DNA from: Cloeon dipterum
Lineage: Eukaryota; Arthropoda; Insecta; Ephemeroptera; Baetidae
Assembly (NCBI RefSeq): GCF_949628265.1
Contig: NC_088786.1
Span: 41,995,681-42,059,680, forward strand
Direction: 5' to 3'
Length of the DNA: 64,000 nt
In this document: positions 21,441 through 33,239 of the stretch, piece after piece
Numbering within the stretch: the stretch's first letter is position 1
Layout: the number at the start of each line of letters is the position of its first letter
Position numbers and translations under genes: made by a program
Notes under the pieces: generated by a model
What the model saw: the letters and a program-made list of their open reading frames with translations, nothing else
Database searches by the model: none
Told to the model about the DNA's origin: nothing

Positions 21441-21839
21441 ACCAAATCTCTAGACCAGTTAGTGCGTTGCAATAGTAAATTTGATAGTCAAATATTTTAT
21501 ATTAATTCGAACGCAATTAAAAATTAAGGTCATCCTTGATCTGCGTTTCTCACAGTTCTTGAATGAATAATCTCCAATAATGTTTAAGAATATCACGTAA
21601 ATAATTGGAAGCCACTCATCAAGGAGAAAATGACAAGATGGCCACACTCGGGCCTAAAAAGATTTTAAGAAATCATCTGGAACTCAGCAGCAGAGGGGCT
21701 CGTGACGTCAAGAATCCATAACAAAGAAAAAGACTTCCCAAATTAAATATTCCATAACAACTCGGTCCTTGCGGACCGTAATATAAAAAACGTTTCTCCG
21801 CAATAAATAAACGTTGAATGGACCTGATAGCGGGGCAAT

Positions 21840-22165
21840 TTGTCCCGGCAACCCAAAAATCTGCACAAAAAGTATTTTTTTTTATAAATTCACCTGACGT
21901 GTAATTTATTTTATACTTCCCATCGTTGGCAGTGTTTCTCTTGTAGTTCTTCATCCATTTGTTATTCTTCCTGAAAGGTCCGACCTTCAAAACTACTTTT
22001 ACTGCCGGCTTGAACAAAATTTTGTCACAAGCTTCCGTTTTGTCTTGAGCTGAAATAAGTTTGCCACGTACTTGATTTGCCGTCCTCTTCGGCCAACAAC
22101 TTCTTTCGCAGTTCCGAGTTCTTGAGCGTTAGGAGGACGAAGAGGATAATTGAACTAAGAAACTT
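21840..22165 (-). pseudogene. Decayed copy of an unidentified gene (spacer gene), copy 1
   Basis: On the minus strand one reads ELRKKLLAEEDGKSS and, in another frame, LFKPAVKVVLKVGPFRKNNK. The same segment recurs at 31665-32195, 44090-44545, 52650-52860 and 59640-59820. Only the 3' part is kept here. The reading frame is broken between the two blocks. Parent gene unknown. Confidence 0.45.
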
Positions 22166-22507
22166 AAATTTAGTTCTACCCAACACTCCATCTTAATCTC
22201 ACTGACTTCACTACAAATATGCTCGCTAGATGACACGCCAGTCACTATATCAATTTATTTCCATAGAAAAAATGGTCGCAATTTAAATCAAATATGAATT
22301 TTCCGTTTAACGAAATGAAATTGGGAATTTTTCTTTGAGTGTAATGAATTTTTAACAAAAACTAAGATTATTTTGTTTCTGTTTTATTCATCATTATAAA
22401 CATTGTTATTCGCATTATCCTAATATTAGAATTTTAACTAAATCAAAACAAAATTGTCTTTGTACAACCTACACAAGCATAGCCTATTATTCTATTTACG
22501 GTATGGT

Positions 22508-24088
22508 TCAGAGTCTGTTTAATACTTCTCGTCTAGTAACAGATACGTTTACATGACATCCTACAGAGCGGAGTTCACGAGCCAACTCGTGCAATTCTTC
22601 TTCATTGGAATGTGGGTAATCGGGAACTACGAAATGATCTATCTTTATCTTAGTCAATTTGGTCAAAATCTCTCGATTTCTAATCCTGTTGAGAAGTGAC
22701 CCTATGTCACCAAGATCTAATATGCTGCGAGAGAAGATAGAAATTTCTTGCAGAAGAGGCGCAGAAAAAATTCTGTGAAGTACTACGTTGCTATAATCTG
22801 CTGCTACTCTGCGTAACCTGTAAATAAATAATCCGGTTAGATTTGTATTGTTTAGTTTAAAAATATATATTTTACGGGTTTCTCCAGGTAAAGCTTTTCA
22901 GTTGACCAAAAGAAGCAATCGGATCATCAAGACTCACAAAAGACATGCTTAATTTAAGAGTTTCCAGCTCATGGCAGTGTTCAAAGATATCATTGAGCGT
23001 GATATTCAATTGTGGCCTTAAGTCTTCGATGATTAGAGTTTTTAGAGTTCCTCCTACTCGGCGCAGGTTGCGCAGGAAACAGTTTCTCTCGCTTTGACAG
23101 TCACCTCTTTTCCAGGCATTTATCTGTAATATAATTTAACATTTTACTGATTATCTGCATAACAGCTGTGGAAATATATTACCGTCAGTTCCATCAAACC
23201 AATCGGGATCAGGTCAAAGAAGTCATTGAAAAGAGATACCGTTGCTTCTCGATGAGGTGTAGCATCGATTGACTTCCTCAAAAATATTGCAAAATATCTT
23301 GGAAAATACAGTCCACAGTACTTTCGGTAGTCAAATTTCGAGGCGAAGGTCTCCAGAATGTTCTTCATGGAGTTAGTTGGTTCCATGTCGACCAGAATAT
23401 TATTTGCTTGAATGGACTGCATTTTACGGCTTTCTGTGCAGACTCGCACAAATTCCGTAAATTTGATGTACACTCCGTTAAAGCTGACTTGAGTTAAGTT
23501 TTCCATCTTTAAGAGAAGATCAGTGGCAGCTGGCTGTAGCAGTATTTTTTCTAACATCATCACTTCGGAGTATTGGTATGCCATCGTTGGGTCCTCAATC
23601 TCGAGCTCTTTCAAGTTCGGAACAAATTCAACCAGGTATTGGAGGAACTAAAAGCAAAAGCAATATTTTTAATTAAGTTTCTGCAACATGGCTCTATTTT
23701 TTACCTCTTCCATTGAAACGGAAGCTTCAGTAAAACCTCCAGATTCGTACTCCAAGCGGAAAAAGCTAGCAAAATCCTTGGTTGAAAAGCGTTCAGTCGT
23801 CTTGTGCTGGTCAAGGTATGGAAGAGCAGCCCAAACTTGCTCTTCACCAATTTCTTTTTTCCTTTCCATTGCTTGGTCAAACACAATTTTGCGCATGGGA
23901 GGAGCTAGAATAAGTTAAATATTAAATAATGTTCAAATATGTGATGATTTTGCAGTACAAATTTTTTTCTTCAAAAGGTCTTTGTAGCCTGCGATATTTT
24001 CTACGATCGTGTTGATCGTCGATTCTTGCAGGGAAAGAAGAGAAGGGATGAACCTCACCACTTTAATTTTTGCATCATTACGATCCAT
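22508..24088 (-). CDS. Array family copy R2, intact by eye
   Basis: Exon 2 starts at 24088 (MDRNDAKIKVVRFIPSLLSL). Exon 3 (up to about 23906) encodes APPMRKIVFDQAMERKKEIG and WAALPYLDQHKTTERFSTKD. Exon 4 (23648 to about 23183) holds LKELEIEDPTMAYQYSEV through FFDLIPIGLMELT. Exon 5 (about 23124-22875) has FLRNLRRVGGTLKTLIIEDL, and exon 6 runs 22817-22508. All splice sites are canonical and no stop interrupts. The C-terminal half has leucine-rich-repeat-like spacing (LxxLxIxxLxPxL, HELETLxLS). No signal peptide or membrane segment is visible, so it is probably intracellular. Function unknown; an LRR-type recognition or adaptor protein is the cautious reading. It ends GCHVNVSVTRREV, slightly longer than F1 and F3. 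Confidence 0.75.
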
Positions 24089-24549
24089 CTGGAAAAATAA
24101 TTGGCATTTAGATTAGAAAATTTAGCATGTTTAAATGAATAAGCAAGTTATACAAATTTCTATCATTTTTTTTCACATTTCCCGTTTTCTTTAAATTTTG
24201 AGAATTTAATACGGTCGAACTCTTTAGTTTTGAAGCGAAATTGTTAAGGATAATTGAGAATTATAAAAACATAATTTTTTGTTTTATTTATACTTAAAAT
24301 ATTTATTGTTTTTGTCTCAGTTTGCCCATTTTTCAGCGTAAGAATAAGTTATTTTTAATGGAATATCAAACCTACATAGTGAAAAAGACACGAAAAGGCA
24401 AAAAATGTCAGCTTTCGAACGGCGTGGCTTAAAAGTCGTGAATATTTTGATTTAATCGGCCGATATTTGAGGCCACGGGAACCCGGATACCCATTTAAAG
24501 TACTTAAGCAAGGGTTCTTTGAGGTATTTTTTTCTATGTGTGTTCATAA

Positions 24550-24905
24550 CTCACCTTAAATCTTGTTGGAATCGCGAAATTTGATAGCAAAACTGCGGAG
24601 AAGTGGACGAGCCTGCGATCGCGAGAACGAGATGTAAACAAATCCTCTAGTTACGGCTTGCTGGCGCTGGCGAGTGTTGCAGCTAGGGATGCCAGCTGTT
24701 TTTGCTTAAAATATTAATTCTCTGAGTGTTCTGTGCTTATAACGGGCAATTTATTGTCAAATCCGGGGAATTTAATTACATTCGGCACTTATTAATGCCC
24801 AACAGGATCATAACCTTAATGATTATGAGACACCTTTTCGTTAATTCTCACATGTGGCAACCCCAGCAGAAGATGGGATCAGCTGGGAAGTTTCCATTTG
24901 TTTAC
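24550..24905 (-). promoter_or_regulatory. Promoter and leader exon of copy R2
   Basis: Leader donor AGATTTAAG/GTGAGT at about 24555, GTAAACA at 24634-24640, the GGCGCTGGCGAG block at about 24665, and CACATGTG at about 24848. It shares a subtype-specific stretch (TCAAATCCGGGGAATTTAAT) with F1 and F3. Confidence 0.6.
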
Positions 24906-25320
24906 CTGTGAGTTTTAGAGCGGGTAAATTCAAAACCCATCTTTTCTCTTTACACAATTCAATTTACTCTAAAAATTGCCACCGCAATTTCTTAGGTGAC
25001 TGTCTCACATACAAAAAATGCCTTTTTACAAAGAAGAAACTAAAAGAGATAAAAAATTTAGTCCATGCTGTTGCTGAGAGGAAACAATTTATCTTTTTTT
25101 TCACTTTATATCATCCTGAAGGCAACGCAACTTTGTCACTTCTCTTGATCTTTGTTTAAACTTCCCACTCTCTGCCCTCGAAGGGTGAGGAAGCAGGCAA
25201 TTTTAAGGGGACTTATAGGAAGTAGGACGAATTTTAATAAACCCCAAGTGCAAATAATTATGAGTAGTTTGTATTTTCCTCAGATCTTTCGTAATTTAAT
25301 TTAAGTTTGAAGACTTGGGA
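24905..25320 (-). repeat. Spacer repeated in inverse orientation at 53440-53830
   Basis: The block from the TTTACCTGTGAGTTTTAGAG motif to CAAGTGCAAATAATTATGAG matches 53440-53830 on the opposite strand over its full length by eye. It contains TGAGGAAGCAGGCAATTTT and TCCATGCTG.TGCTGAGAGG. It shows that the R2 side and the F1/F2 side of the array arose by inverted duplication. Confidence 0.65.
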
Positions 25321-26588
25321 TTTACCCCAGGTGCCATTCTCCGTGGATTCCCGGGGGATCCTCCTAGAACGAGCGAGGGGATTCCCCCGAGAATTGGCGA
25401 ACTCCTTAAACAAGTGAAATTTGCCCATTGATGCGATGAAACACACTTATGTCGGTCTATATGTTCATAAAATGATGATTTTAGATCCCACACCCCACTT
25501 TTTCACCCTAATTTGGGAAATAAATCGACTTAGAATGAGCGAGGGGGATCCCCAGAGAACGATCCCCTTCGATCTCATTCCACCTCATAAAAATCACTCA
25601 GAAATGTCATGATATGAAGCCAAAAGCGAAATAACTTAATATTTATTGGTCTTGTCACGCATTTCAGTCATAAAACTTACTAATTAGTTAATTAGGAGAG
25701 GTTAATTAAAGCCATTTAGATCTGTTTTTTCAATTTGCCGCGCAACGTCTTCAGCCGGTCGAGCCGGTTCATTGGCAACACCGCTCCCCTCCACGCCGAA
25801 CGGCTGATCGCAATCACCTCGCCCACAATCCCACAAACAATGATAGAAGCTGATCAGATGTTTTTATTTTTGATTTTTTCTTGTTATAATTGGTAAAAGA
25901 TATTTCTCGTCTTGTGTAAACAAAACCGAGGATGATGCGGAATAAAGTGACGAGGTGGTGGAAGAGGAATAAAGCGCATATTCAAGGTTTTTCTGGTTTT
26001 TTCCTGTCCTTTTTCCTGTCCTGTTCCTATTCGAATATGTTGGCCTGTCTGCTCGGTCAGCTTATATTCCTGCTTTTTCTGATTTTATTTTTTTGATTTT
26101 TAATTTTTATTTAATTAAATTCCATTAATTACAATATGGTCCTTGCACTTTATAAATATATATAGTAACAACACTGCTATCACAGGGATATCAGATTATA
26201 TATTTATAATTATGATTTTTGTGAAATGTTTTTGGACATCGTAAAACAGTATTTTAAGTCTATATTATCATATCTTCAAATTTATTTTTTGATATAAACG
26301 TGATTTATATAGACCAAGATTGAAATTGTTCTGAAACAAAATTCCCGTTATGTCCTGTTCCTGAAAATAATTTCTTGTCCTGCCGGAATTCCAGGGAAAA
26401 GCAGGAATTCCTGTTTCAATTTCTTGTATTCTTGGAATCCGGTCAACAGAGGAGCATGCAGAGGATCATATGGTTAAAAAAGGAGCAGCCATATTAATTT
26501 TTAGAAAATTGCTATATATTTGCGAAATAATTTATTTCGTGCACGAAAAGAAATATAAACACTATTTTCAAATTTTTATTTTATTTTA

Positions 26589-27420
26589 TCAATATTCAGT
26601 CAAACTATTGCTAAAGTAACTGCACAGTTTGGTCCACACTATGCTGCATGATGTGGACCACTTCAAGGGAGAGGGCGAGGAGCTCAGTGATGAGTCTGTG
26701 CCGCTCAAGCGAGTAGACGACGTCAATCCAGAGGATGTCACCGCAAGAAAGCTCGTGCAGCTCTGGAAATAGCGGCTGCAGCGTTTCCTCCTGATAGCAG
26801 AGGTAGAGCTTGTCCTCTGCTCGTCACCACCACACAGCAGCCACACAATCTCGCAGCTGGCTGGTAGCGGTGTTTGGAACAGGTGGTACGGTGCGAACAA
26901 CAGCTCGAGCGAGAAGCAGTTCTGGGCAACGCTTTTGAGCAGAGATCCGCCCGCCACGCCCAATTGGAGCAGAAAAGAGGCTAGGCTAGGCGGAACTTTG
27001 CCGGCCAACGCTGGCTTGACGCTCGTGATGCCATCCACCAGGTCGTCAGCCTGCGCATCGAACGCGTCGAGGGCGATGATCTCGGCGCCGTTTGGGATGT
27101 AGGTGATCAAGGCCTGACACAGCTGGTCGGGCAGGCTCTGCAGATCCATCGAGAACACCTTGCTGCTCGAGATGGCGTAGAAGAACGGTCAGCGTCAGCA
27201 GCAGCCCGAGGATCAAGGTGGCCACAATGCATCCAACCAGTACGAAGGCTGCGACCAGAAGACACACATCCAGGCCCAGCCAGTGCACAGAGATGTCAAG
27301 GCCATGGGTCACTGGGTCTTTCTTGCTCACGCGGTTGAACCCGATGTTGAGCGTCGAGAAGATCTTTCAGTAGAAGTAGCCCCGCAGGTTGAAGTACCTA
27401 AAATCAAGCCATTAATGAAG
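26589..27420 (-). pseudogene. GC-rich membrane-protein gene fragment inside the fold-back element
   Basis: Read on the minus strand from an apparent splice acceptor at about 27400: YFNLRGYFY, then a stop, then FNRVSKKDPVTHGLDISVHW and a hydrophobic helix (LLVAAFVLVGCIVATLILGL). After a frameshift it goes on as SKVFSMDLQSLPDQLCQALI and further hydrophobic stretches to about 26800. Base composition is clearly GC-richer than the flanks. The content suggests exons of a multi-pass membrane protein; I do not recognise the family. The stop and frameshift make a functional product unlikely. Confidence 0.5.
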
Positions 27421-27734
27421 AGAACACGTCAAAATGAGGGTCTTAAAATGACTAAAAAGAAATAATTGCACGTGGATGAAGTATAAGAAAAATAAAATCT
27501 AAATATATAAATGCCGGATCCTTTTTCTTACATTCTGAGGTTAAAAACAAACTGCCGTTTTAATATTTTCCTTCGAAAGAGTTGCCAGATATGAAGTAGA
27601 TAGATTGTTATATTTACTGAGCATAAAAACAACGTTAAAAATATTATTTCAGATATTGAGAATGATTAGAAGGTGCAATTGTGTTTGATATCTGAAAAAA
27701 CTTTTTAATTTATTTTCCAGGCCTTTTGCATCTG

Positions 27735-29665
27735 CTTCTTGTGAGCAGTTCTCTGCAAATTTGGATGTCGCCATTTTTTCATTGATATTTTAGGTGACAA
27801 TAATTATATTGCTTGTTAATAGATAGTGAAATTCCAAATTCAAAGCTCGAAAATAAAGGCGTTCCCAACTTTTCGGCATGTCAAAAATACCCGGAAATTG
27901 AATTCTATAATTGAAAGGTAGACTTAACTCTTGACTAGGTTGAGATATCACCTTGAAATTTTCACTGACCAACCTAGTTTTCGATCCCGAAAATCTTTTG
28001 CATTTCTAAAAAATCGCAGGTCAAAGGTCAAGGTCACCTTTCGTGACCTTCTTTGAAAATTCAAAACTATAGCATGATAGTCCTCTTCGATTTTTTTGGG
28101 TTAAAGACTGAAATGTAGCCTGTAAAATTTTGCACAAGCACACCAAGTTTCATAGATTCAATCGCAATAGTTTTTCTGCAATTCGAATTAAATAAATAAA
28201 AACCGGCTTAACGCCGCTCGGCCACGGCTGTCCTGTCAGCAGCGAGTTCGCCTCTTTTTCTTAAGAGTATATTCATATATATATTTCGCATTTGCTTAGA
28301 ACCACCAGGGTAGACCTATGAAGGTCGAAATCGACCTTCAGGGCCTGTCCCTGACGTGACCCTGACATCAAAAAATTCGAAAATTTCCAATTTCATCGAT
28401 TTTGGTGTCCTTTAATAGGTTTTCACCTCCGTAGAGCTCAAATATAAAGCAGAAACTACCGAATGACATTCCTTAAACCGGTTCTTTAATAATTGTGGTA
28501 GCTATTAATCCTGGCGTGATGTCACAAAATTATTAGAATTTTGAAATCTTTTATTTATGAATAAATACTTGTTTTGTACACATGAAGTTCATATTTCCTG
28601 TTGAAACTAGATAATCTTATTTTTACAATGTAAAAAATAATGACTATAAAATGCAATAACAATTAGGCTACTGTTACAAATTAAAACTTTTTGTTCCCTA
28701 ATTTTTTAGGTATTTTTTTAAATACTCTTTGTTATTGGAATCAAATTTTTTTGCATTGCAACAACATCGTTAGTTTTCAGCACGAAATATAAACTTCAGG
28801 TCTGTATTTCTTCTTAAATTAAAGATTTCAAAATTTTAATAGTGTTTTGACATCACGCGAAGATTAATAGCTACCACAATTATATAAGGACCGGTTTCAG
28901 GAATGTCACTTGGTAGTTTCTGCTTTATATGTGAGCTCTGCATTGGGGAAAACCAACAAAAAGACACCAAGATCGATGAAATTGGGAATTTTCGAATTTT
29001 TTGATGTCAGGGTCACGTCAGGGACAGGCCCTAAAGGTCGATTTCGACCTTCATAGGTCCACCTTAGGCCTCCTTGGTGTTTGTAAGCAAATTAAATGCG
29101 AAAAAATATATACTTTATGAGAGAGAGAGAGAGGCGAACTCGCTGCCCAAAGGCGATTATTATGCGAGCTCAAGCGGCCTCGAGCCGGTTTTTTAACATC
29201 CAATTCGAATTGCAGCAAAACAATCGCCGAAACAATAAAACTTGTAATGTAGTGCTTGTGCAGAATTTCAGGTGCTAAATTTCAGTCTTGAACCCCACAA
29301 AAAATTGAAGGGGGAAATCTATCCTTAATTTTGAATTTCCGAAAAAAGGTCGCAAAAGGAGACCTTGACCTTCGACCTACCATTTTTTTTTGCAAATTGA
29401 AAAGTTGTTCAGAATCGAATACTAGATTGGGCAGTGAAAATTTCAAGGTGATAACATAACGCAGTAAAGAGTTACAGTTTAGAATTTGATTTTGGGGGAA
29501 TTTTAAAATACTGAAATAAATAGGGAATTCCCGAACTTCAAACTTGGAATTTATCCATTTAGGAAGAAGTACTTTTAGCAAATATAATTAATTGTCACCT
29601 AACAATTTCAACTTTCAAAACAAAAAGTGGCGAGAAATCGTCCTCCAAATTCCCGGAGAACTGCT
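27735..29665. repeat. Large imperfect palindrome at the core of the element
   Basis: Left arm about 27735-28580 and right arm about 28770-29665 are inverted copies with small gaps, for example AGGTGACAATAATTATAT versus its complement near 29590, and AAAAAATTCGAAAATTTCC versus GGAATTTTCGAATTTTTTGA. A spacer of about 190 bp separates them. The inner part contains repeated AGGTCA half sites and the palindrome GAAGGTCGAAATCGACCTTC. Such a structure would extrude or give hairpin RNA if transcribed. Confidence 0.7.
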
Positions 29666-31059
29666 CTCAATCAAAATTAGTTTTTCTTGATGATGGGTTA
29701 TTTTTCTAAGATTTCAAATATTTTTAACGTTCATAACGCAAAATATTTTGGTTTAATCATGCTCAGATCTTATTGAATTTTAAACTTTTAATATTTCAAA
29801 TCATTTTTTAATTTTCGCAGAAAATAATTCAATCTAGCAATTTTTGCAACCTGCTCTTTGACTGTCAAATATTGTCATCTCATTATTAATAACAAGGCTT
29901 AATTTAAATAAGGGGCAACAACAAAATACGAAAAATGGAATTCCAAAAAGAAAAAATATTAAAATATATCAGAGGGCATACTTGTCTTGCGCCCTTCAGG
30001 CTGGTTTATCTCAAACTCACCTCCGCTTGCACGAAAGACCTCTCTGTGATCCAAAGAACTGCAGCGATTTCATATGTTCCTCTCCAACCCATATCCCATC
30101 ATCAAGCTCTTGGGTGAACAGTACGCTTTTAATGTTCTAATGAAGCTGCCCAGCTGTTCTGTGACAAAATTAAAAGCTTTAATTTATTTTTCATGATTTA
30201 TAGCAGAATTTTTCGAGACTCACACTTTTCGCCAAACTCACATTACCCGCTTGGATATTGATTCTTCCCATCAGAGCGAGAAGTATGTGAGTGATAGGAA
30301 AAGCGTGAGTCATCCCATCAATTTAAAGCAATGATAATTGGAAAATAGTAAGTTACTACATAATCAATTCGTATAATATGTATGTACTCGTAAAAATGAA
30401 ATGGATAAAATCGCACCTTGCGTGGATGTTGAACAGCTGCGTGTAGTCCGAACGATACTTTGGCACCTAATAAAGGTTTAAGGACGAAGGCCGATACGCT
30501 TTTCCAAGATAAATTAGCAGAAAATCAACAGAATTCACGACAAACATATTATAAACACCCGACCGGCGAGCTCGCCATTTGTTATGCTCCGTCGCGAACA
30601 GGTGATGAGCGGTGTTGCCACGCATGCCCGGCAGAAACTTGGCGCGAAAGTTTAGCCGGCTGATAATGATGAAGTTTATTCGGCCGCCGAACGCATTCGG
30701 CAGTGAGAGGGTTAATTTTATCAATTAATTATGACATGAAGAGTTGTCTGGAGGCATATTTAATGTAAATATCTGGATTTTTTCGTGGTGGAAAGTTGTG
30801 GCTGGGTCCACCGCGAGGTGGATCCTCCTAGAATGATCTCTCTTCAATTTTCGCTCTATATACCCACTTTTATCGTCATTTTCGGTATCCAAGTTACAAA
30901 TAGAATAGCTCTAAGCAATATTAATTAACTTCGCGTGACTTTTACGTTAGAAAATTCAACTTCTAAAACGGTGGACGCATCCCCCGGGATTCCCCCGGTG
31001 GATCCACGGAGAATGGCACCTGGGGTACAAGTCACGTAATGCTCCTTTTTTGCCACTGT

Positions 31060-31280
31060 CCTTCAGACAGAGCTTTGGGAACAGAGGATGCAACAATTTC
31101 CCCATCTGAGATGGATTTGGTTGTTGTCCGGCTTGCGACGTCGTGTCCCGACGAACCCAAGTTAACTTTTACTAAAGTTAGCAAATACGCTGCCTCCCCA
31201 GAAGAGAGTGCGGCCAGCGGTCGCGAAAGGCAGGCCGATTCCGGACAGCTTCAGGAGCGCCGACCGGCGTAACAGTATAA
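31060..31280. repeat. Second copy of the 21200-21440 spacer block
   Basis: Lies directly to the right of the fold-back element and continues the host sequence that the element interrupts. It carries the CCCGACGAACCCAAGTTAAC and CCGATTCCGGACAG motifs. Confidence 0.55.
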
Positions 31281-31664
31281 TAAAACCGAAACTCTAGACT
31301 GGTTCATGCGATGCAATAAAATATATTCGATAATTAAATATTTTCTATTAATTCGCACAAAATGAAGTCATCCTTGATTGTGTTTCTGAGTTCTGGAATA
31401 ATAAATCTTCAACGTTTCAGGATTTCCCGTAAATAAATGAAAGCTACACCCATCGGAGAAGTTGAAAAGATGGCCGCACTTAGGCCTAAAACAATTTAAA
31501 GGAATCAGCTGGAACTCACCAACTGTTGTTTGGCACGTCAGGGATCCGTAGCAAATGAGACTTTTACCACATTAAAAAATTCATAATAATTCGGCTCCTG
31601 TGAACCGTAGGGTATAAATATTTCTCTGTTGGAATCCTGCTGCAATTAAACGTTTAATTAACCT

Positions 31665-32195
31665 GAAAGCGGGGCTCGTCCATCCCCTGTCCATCTGTCT
31701 GATCCTTTTTAATCTCATCGCTGTCGGTGTTTCGCTTGTTATTCTTCCCGAAAGGTCCGACCTTCAAAACTACTTTTGCTGCCGGCTTGAACAAACCTTT
31801 GTCACAAGCTTCCGCTTCGTCTTGAGTATATAAGTTTGCCACGTACTTGATTTGTTGTCCTATTCAGCCAACAGCTTCTTTCGCAGTTCCGAGTTTTCGA
31901 ACCCCGAGATAACCTTCGGCATCTCGTTTGAGCTGAACCACGATTTGCTGCTCAGCTCGACGAGGTCAGTTAAGAGTTCGGACGATGGCTCTTCCGGCTG
32001 CTGTTGTCTGCGGAAGTATTTGTCCCTGTAGACAATCTTGCGCTGCTCTTTATTGTAGAAATAGTTTCATGTGGTCCAGGAAGGCGTGGTCACCGTCTTC
32101 CTTCTCTGGGTCGTAAGGCTGGATCTTGGGACGGTCCATGAAGCCCGATGAAAAGCCTGCCCACTGTTCAGTTTCCACTGATCCGTCAGCCATGG
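31665..32195 (-). pseudogene. Longest decayed copy of the unidentified spacer gene
   Basis: Minus strand, ATG at 32193: MADGSVETEQWAGFSSGF, then MDRPKIQPYDPEKEDGDHAF and LDHMKLF. The frame then shifts. Pieces in other frames read IVYRDKYFRRQQQ, VELSSKSWFSSNEMPKV, and finally LFKPAAKVVLKVGPFGKNNK. The EDGDHAFLDHMK..QRKIVYRDK stretch is reminiscent of the acidic-Phe-Leu BESS motif of insect nuclear proteins, but this is weak. The block sits beside array units like the other copies. Frameshifts make it non-functional as it stands. Confidence 0.5.
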
Positions 32196-32744
32196 TGGAA
32201 ATTCTAGAAAATGTTCGTGGTCGTGCTTGCAAGCAAAAAATCCGTGAATCTTCGTCGCGAAATGAGATGGCGCGTTAATTTGCGTTTACTTCTACTGATA
32301 GGGATGCCTCTCCGAAATGATATCAGATTTCCAGTTAATATATCATGAGCATTAGGAGGACGAAGAGGTTAATATTGCACTGATAAACAAGCATTTAGTG
32401 CTACCCACACTCCTTCTTTATTACACAAACTTCACTCCGAAAATACCCGCTAGATGACACGCCAGTCGTTATATAAATTTATTTTAATAGAAAAATTGGT
32501 AGCAATTTATTTCAAATATGAATTCTCCGTTTAATAAATTGAAATTGGGAAGTTTTCTTTGAGTGAAATGAATTTTTAACTAAAACTTACAGTTATTTTG
32601 TTTCAATTTTACTCTTTATAATAAACATTGTCATTCGCATTATCCTAATATTTGTATTTTCAACTAAATCAAATCAAAATTGTCTGTGTATAACCTACAC
32701 AAGCATAGCCTATTATTCTATTTACGGTAAGGTTAAGAGTCTGT

Positions 32745-33045
32745 TTGATACTCTCATCAAATTAAGTATTAATAATATTTTTACATCACATCCTAAAGAG
32801 CGCAGTTCACGAGCCAACTCGTGTAAATTCTTCATCATTAAATTTTGGGTGATAACAAATCTGCGACGACTTGGTCAATTTGGTCAAAATCTTTCGATTC
32901 CTAATCCAGTTCAAAAGCAACTATTTTTCCCCCAGATCTATTTTGGCAGATGTGCAGATAAAACTGTCTTCCAGAAGAGAAGCAGATAAAATTTTGCCAA
33001 GTCGTAAGATGCAGTCCCATTCTTTTTCACCAAGAAACCTGTCCA
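32745..33045 (-). pseudogene. Array family relic R3: last exon only
   Basis: Minus-strand exon-6 sequence with the family 3' UTR (TAACCTACACAAGCATAGCC) is followed upstream, after only about 20 bp past the exon, by the distal promoter block (GGGCCCAACACGATCCTAACC). Exons 1-5 and the proximal promoter are missing. The exon itself carries indels. This is an internal deletion, not a processed copy. Confidence 0.65.
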
Positions 33046-33069
33046 ATTAAGAAAATTTAATCATTTTGA

Positions 33070-33200
33070 GAAGTGTTTCGGGCCCAACACGATCCTAACC
33101 TTATTGATTTTGAAAAACCTGTTCGTGAATTCTCACATGTGGCAACCCCAGCAGAAGATGGGATCAGCTGGGAAGTTTCCTTCTGTTTACCTGTGAGTAA
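33070..33200 (-). promoter_or_regulatory. Orphan distal promoter block of relic R3
   Basis: Contains CACATGTGGCAACCCCAGCA and the TTACCTGTGAGTAAGAGCGGG stretch found about 350 bp upstream of the other leader exons, but no leader exon or GTAAACA site. Confidence 0.5.
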
Positions 33201-33239
33201 GAGCGGGTAAATTCAAAACGTTTTCCTCTTGATATAAAC

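Larger units (their letters stand above)
25325..31025. mobile_element. 5.7-kb fold-back transposon with TA target duplication
   Basis: The left end begins CCCCAGGTGCCATTCTCCGT and the right end is its inverse; 24 bp match before the arms diverge. TA stands on both sides (25323-25324 and 31026-31027). The interrupted host sequence, CTTGGGAT..CAAGTCACGTA, is found uninterrupted in a paralogous spacer at 21174-21193. Long inverted arms run through much of the element: the left arm's GGCAACACCGCTC (about 25774) pairs with the right arm near 30605, and 27735-28580 pairs with 28770-29665. The left arm carries about 0.8 kb extra GC-rich gene DNA (26600-27420). No transposase frame is recognised. The TA duplication is compatible with the Tc1/mariner group, but the ends are not the usual ones. 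Confidence 0.65.

Noticed and set aside
26738..26929. Arg/Ser-rich minus-strand frame
   Set aside because: Alternative frame of the GC-rich captured segment; the membrane-protein frame is better supported by its hydrophobic helices.
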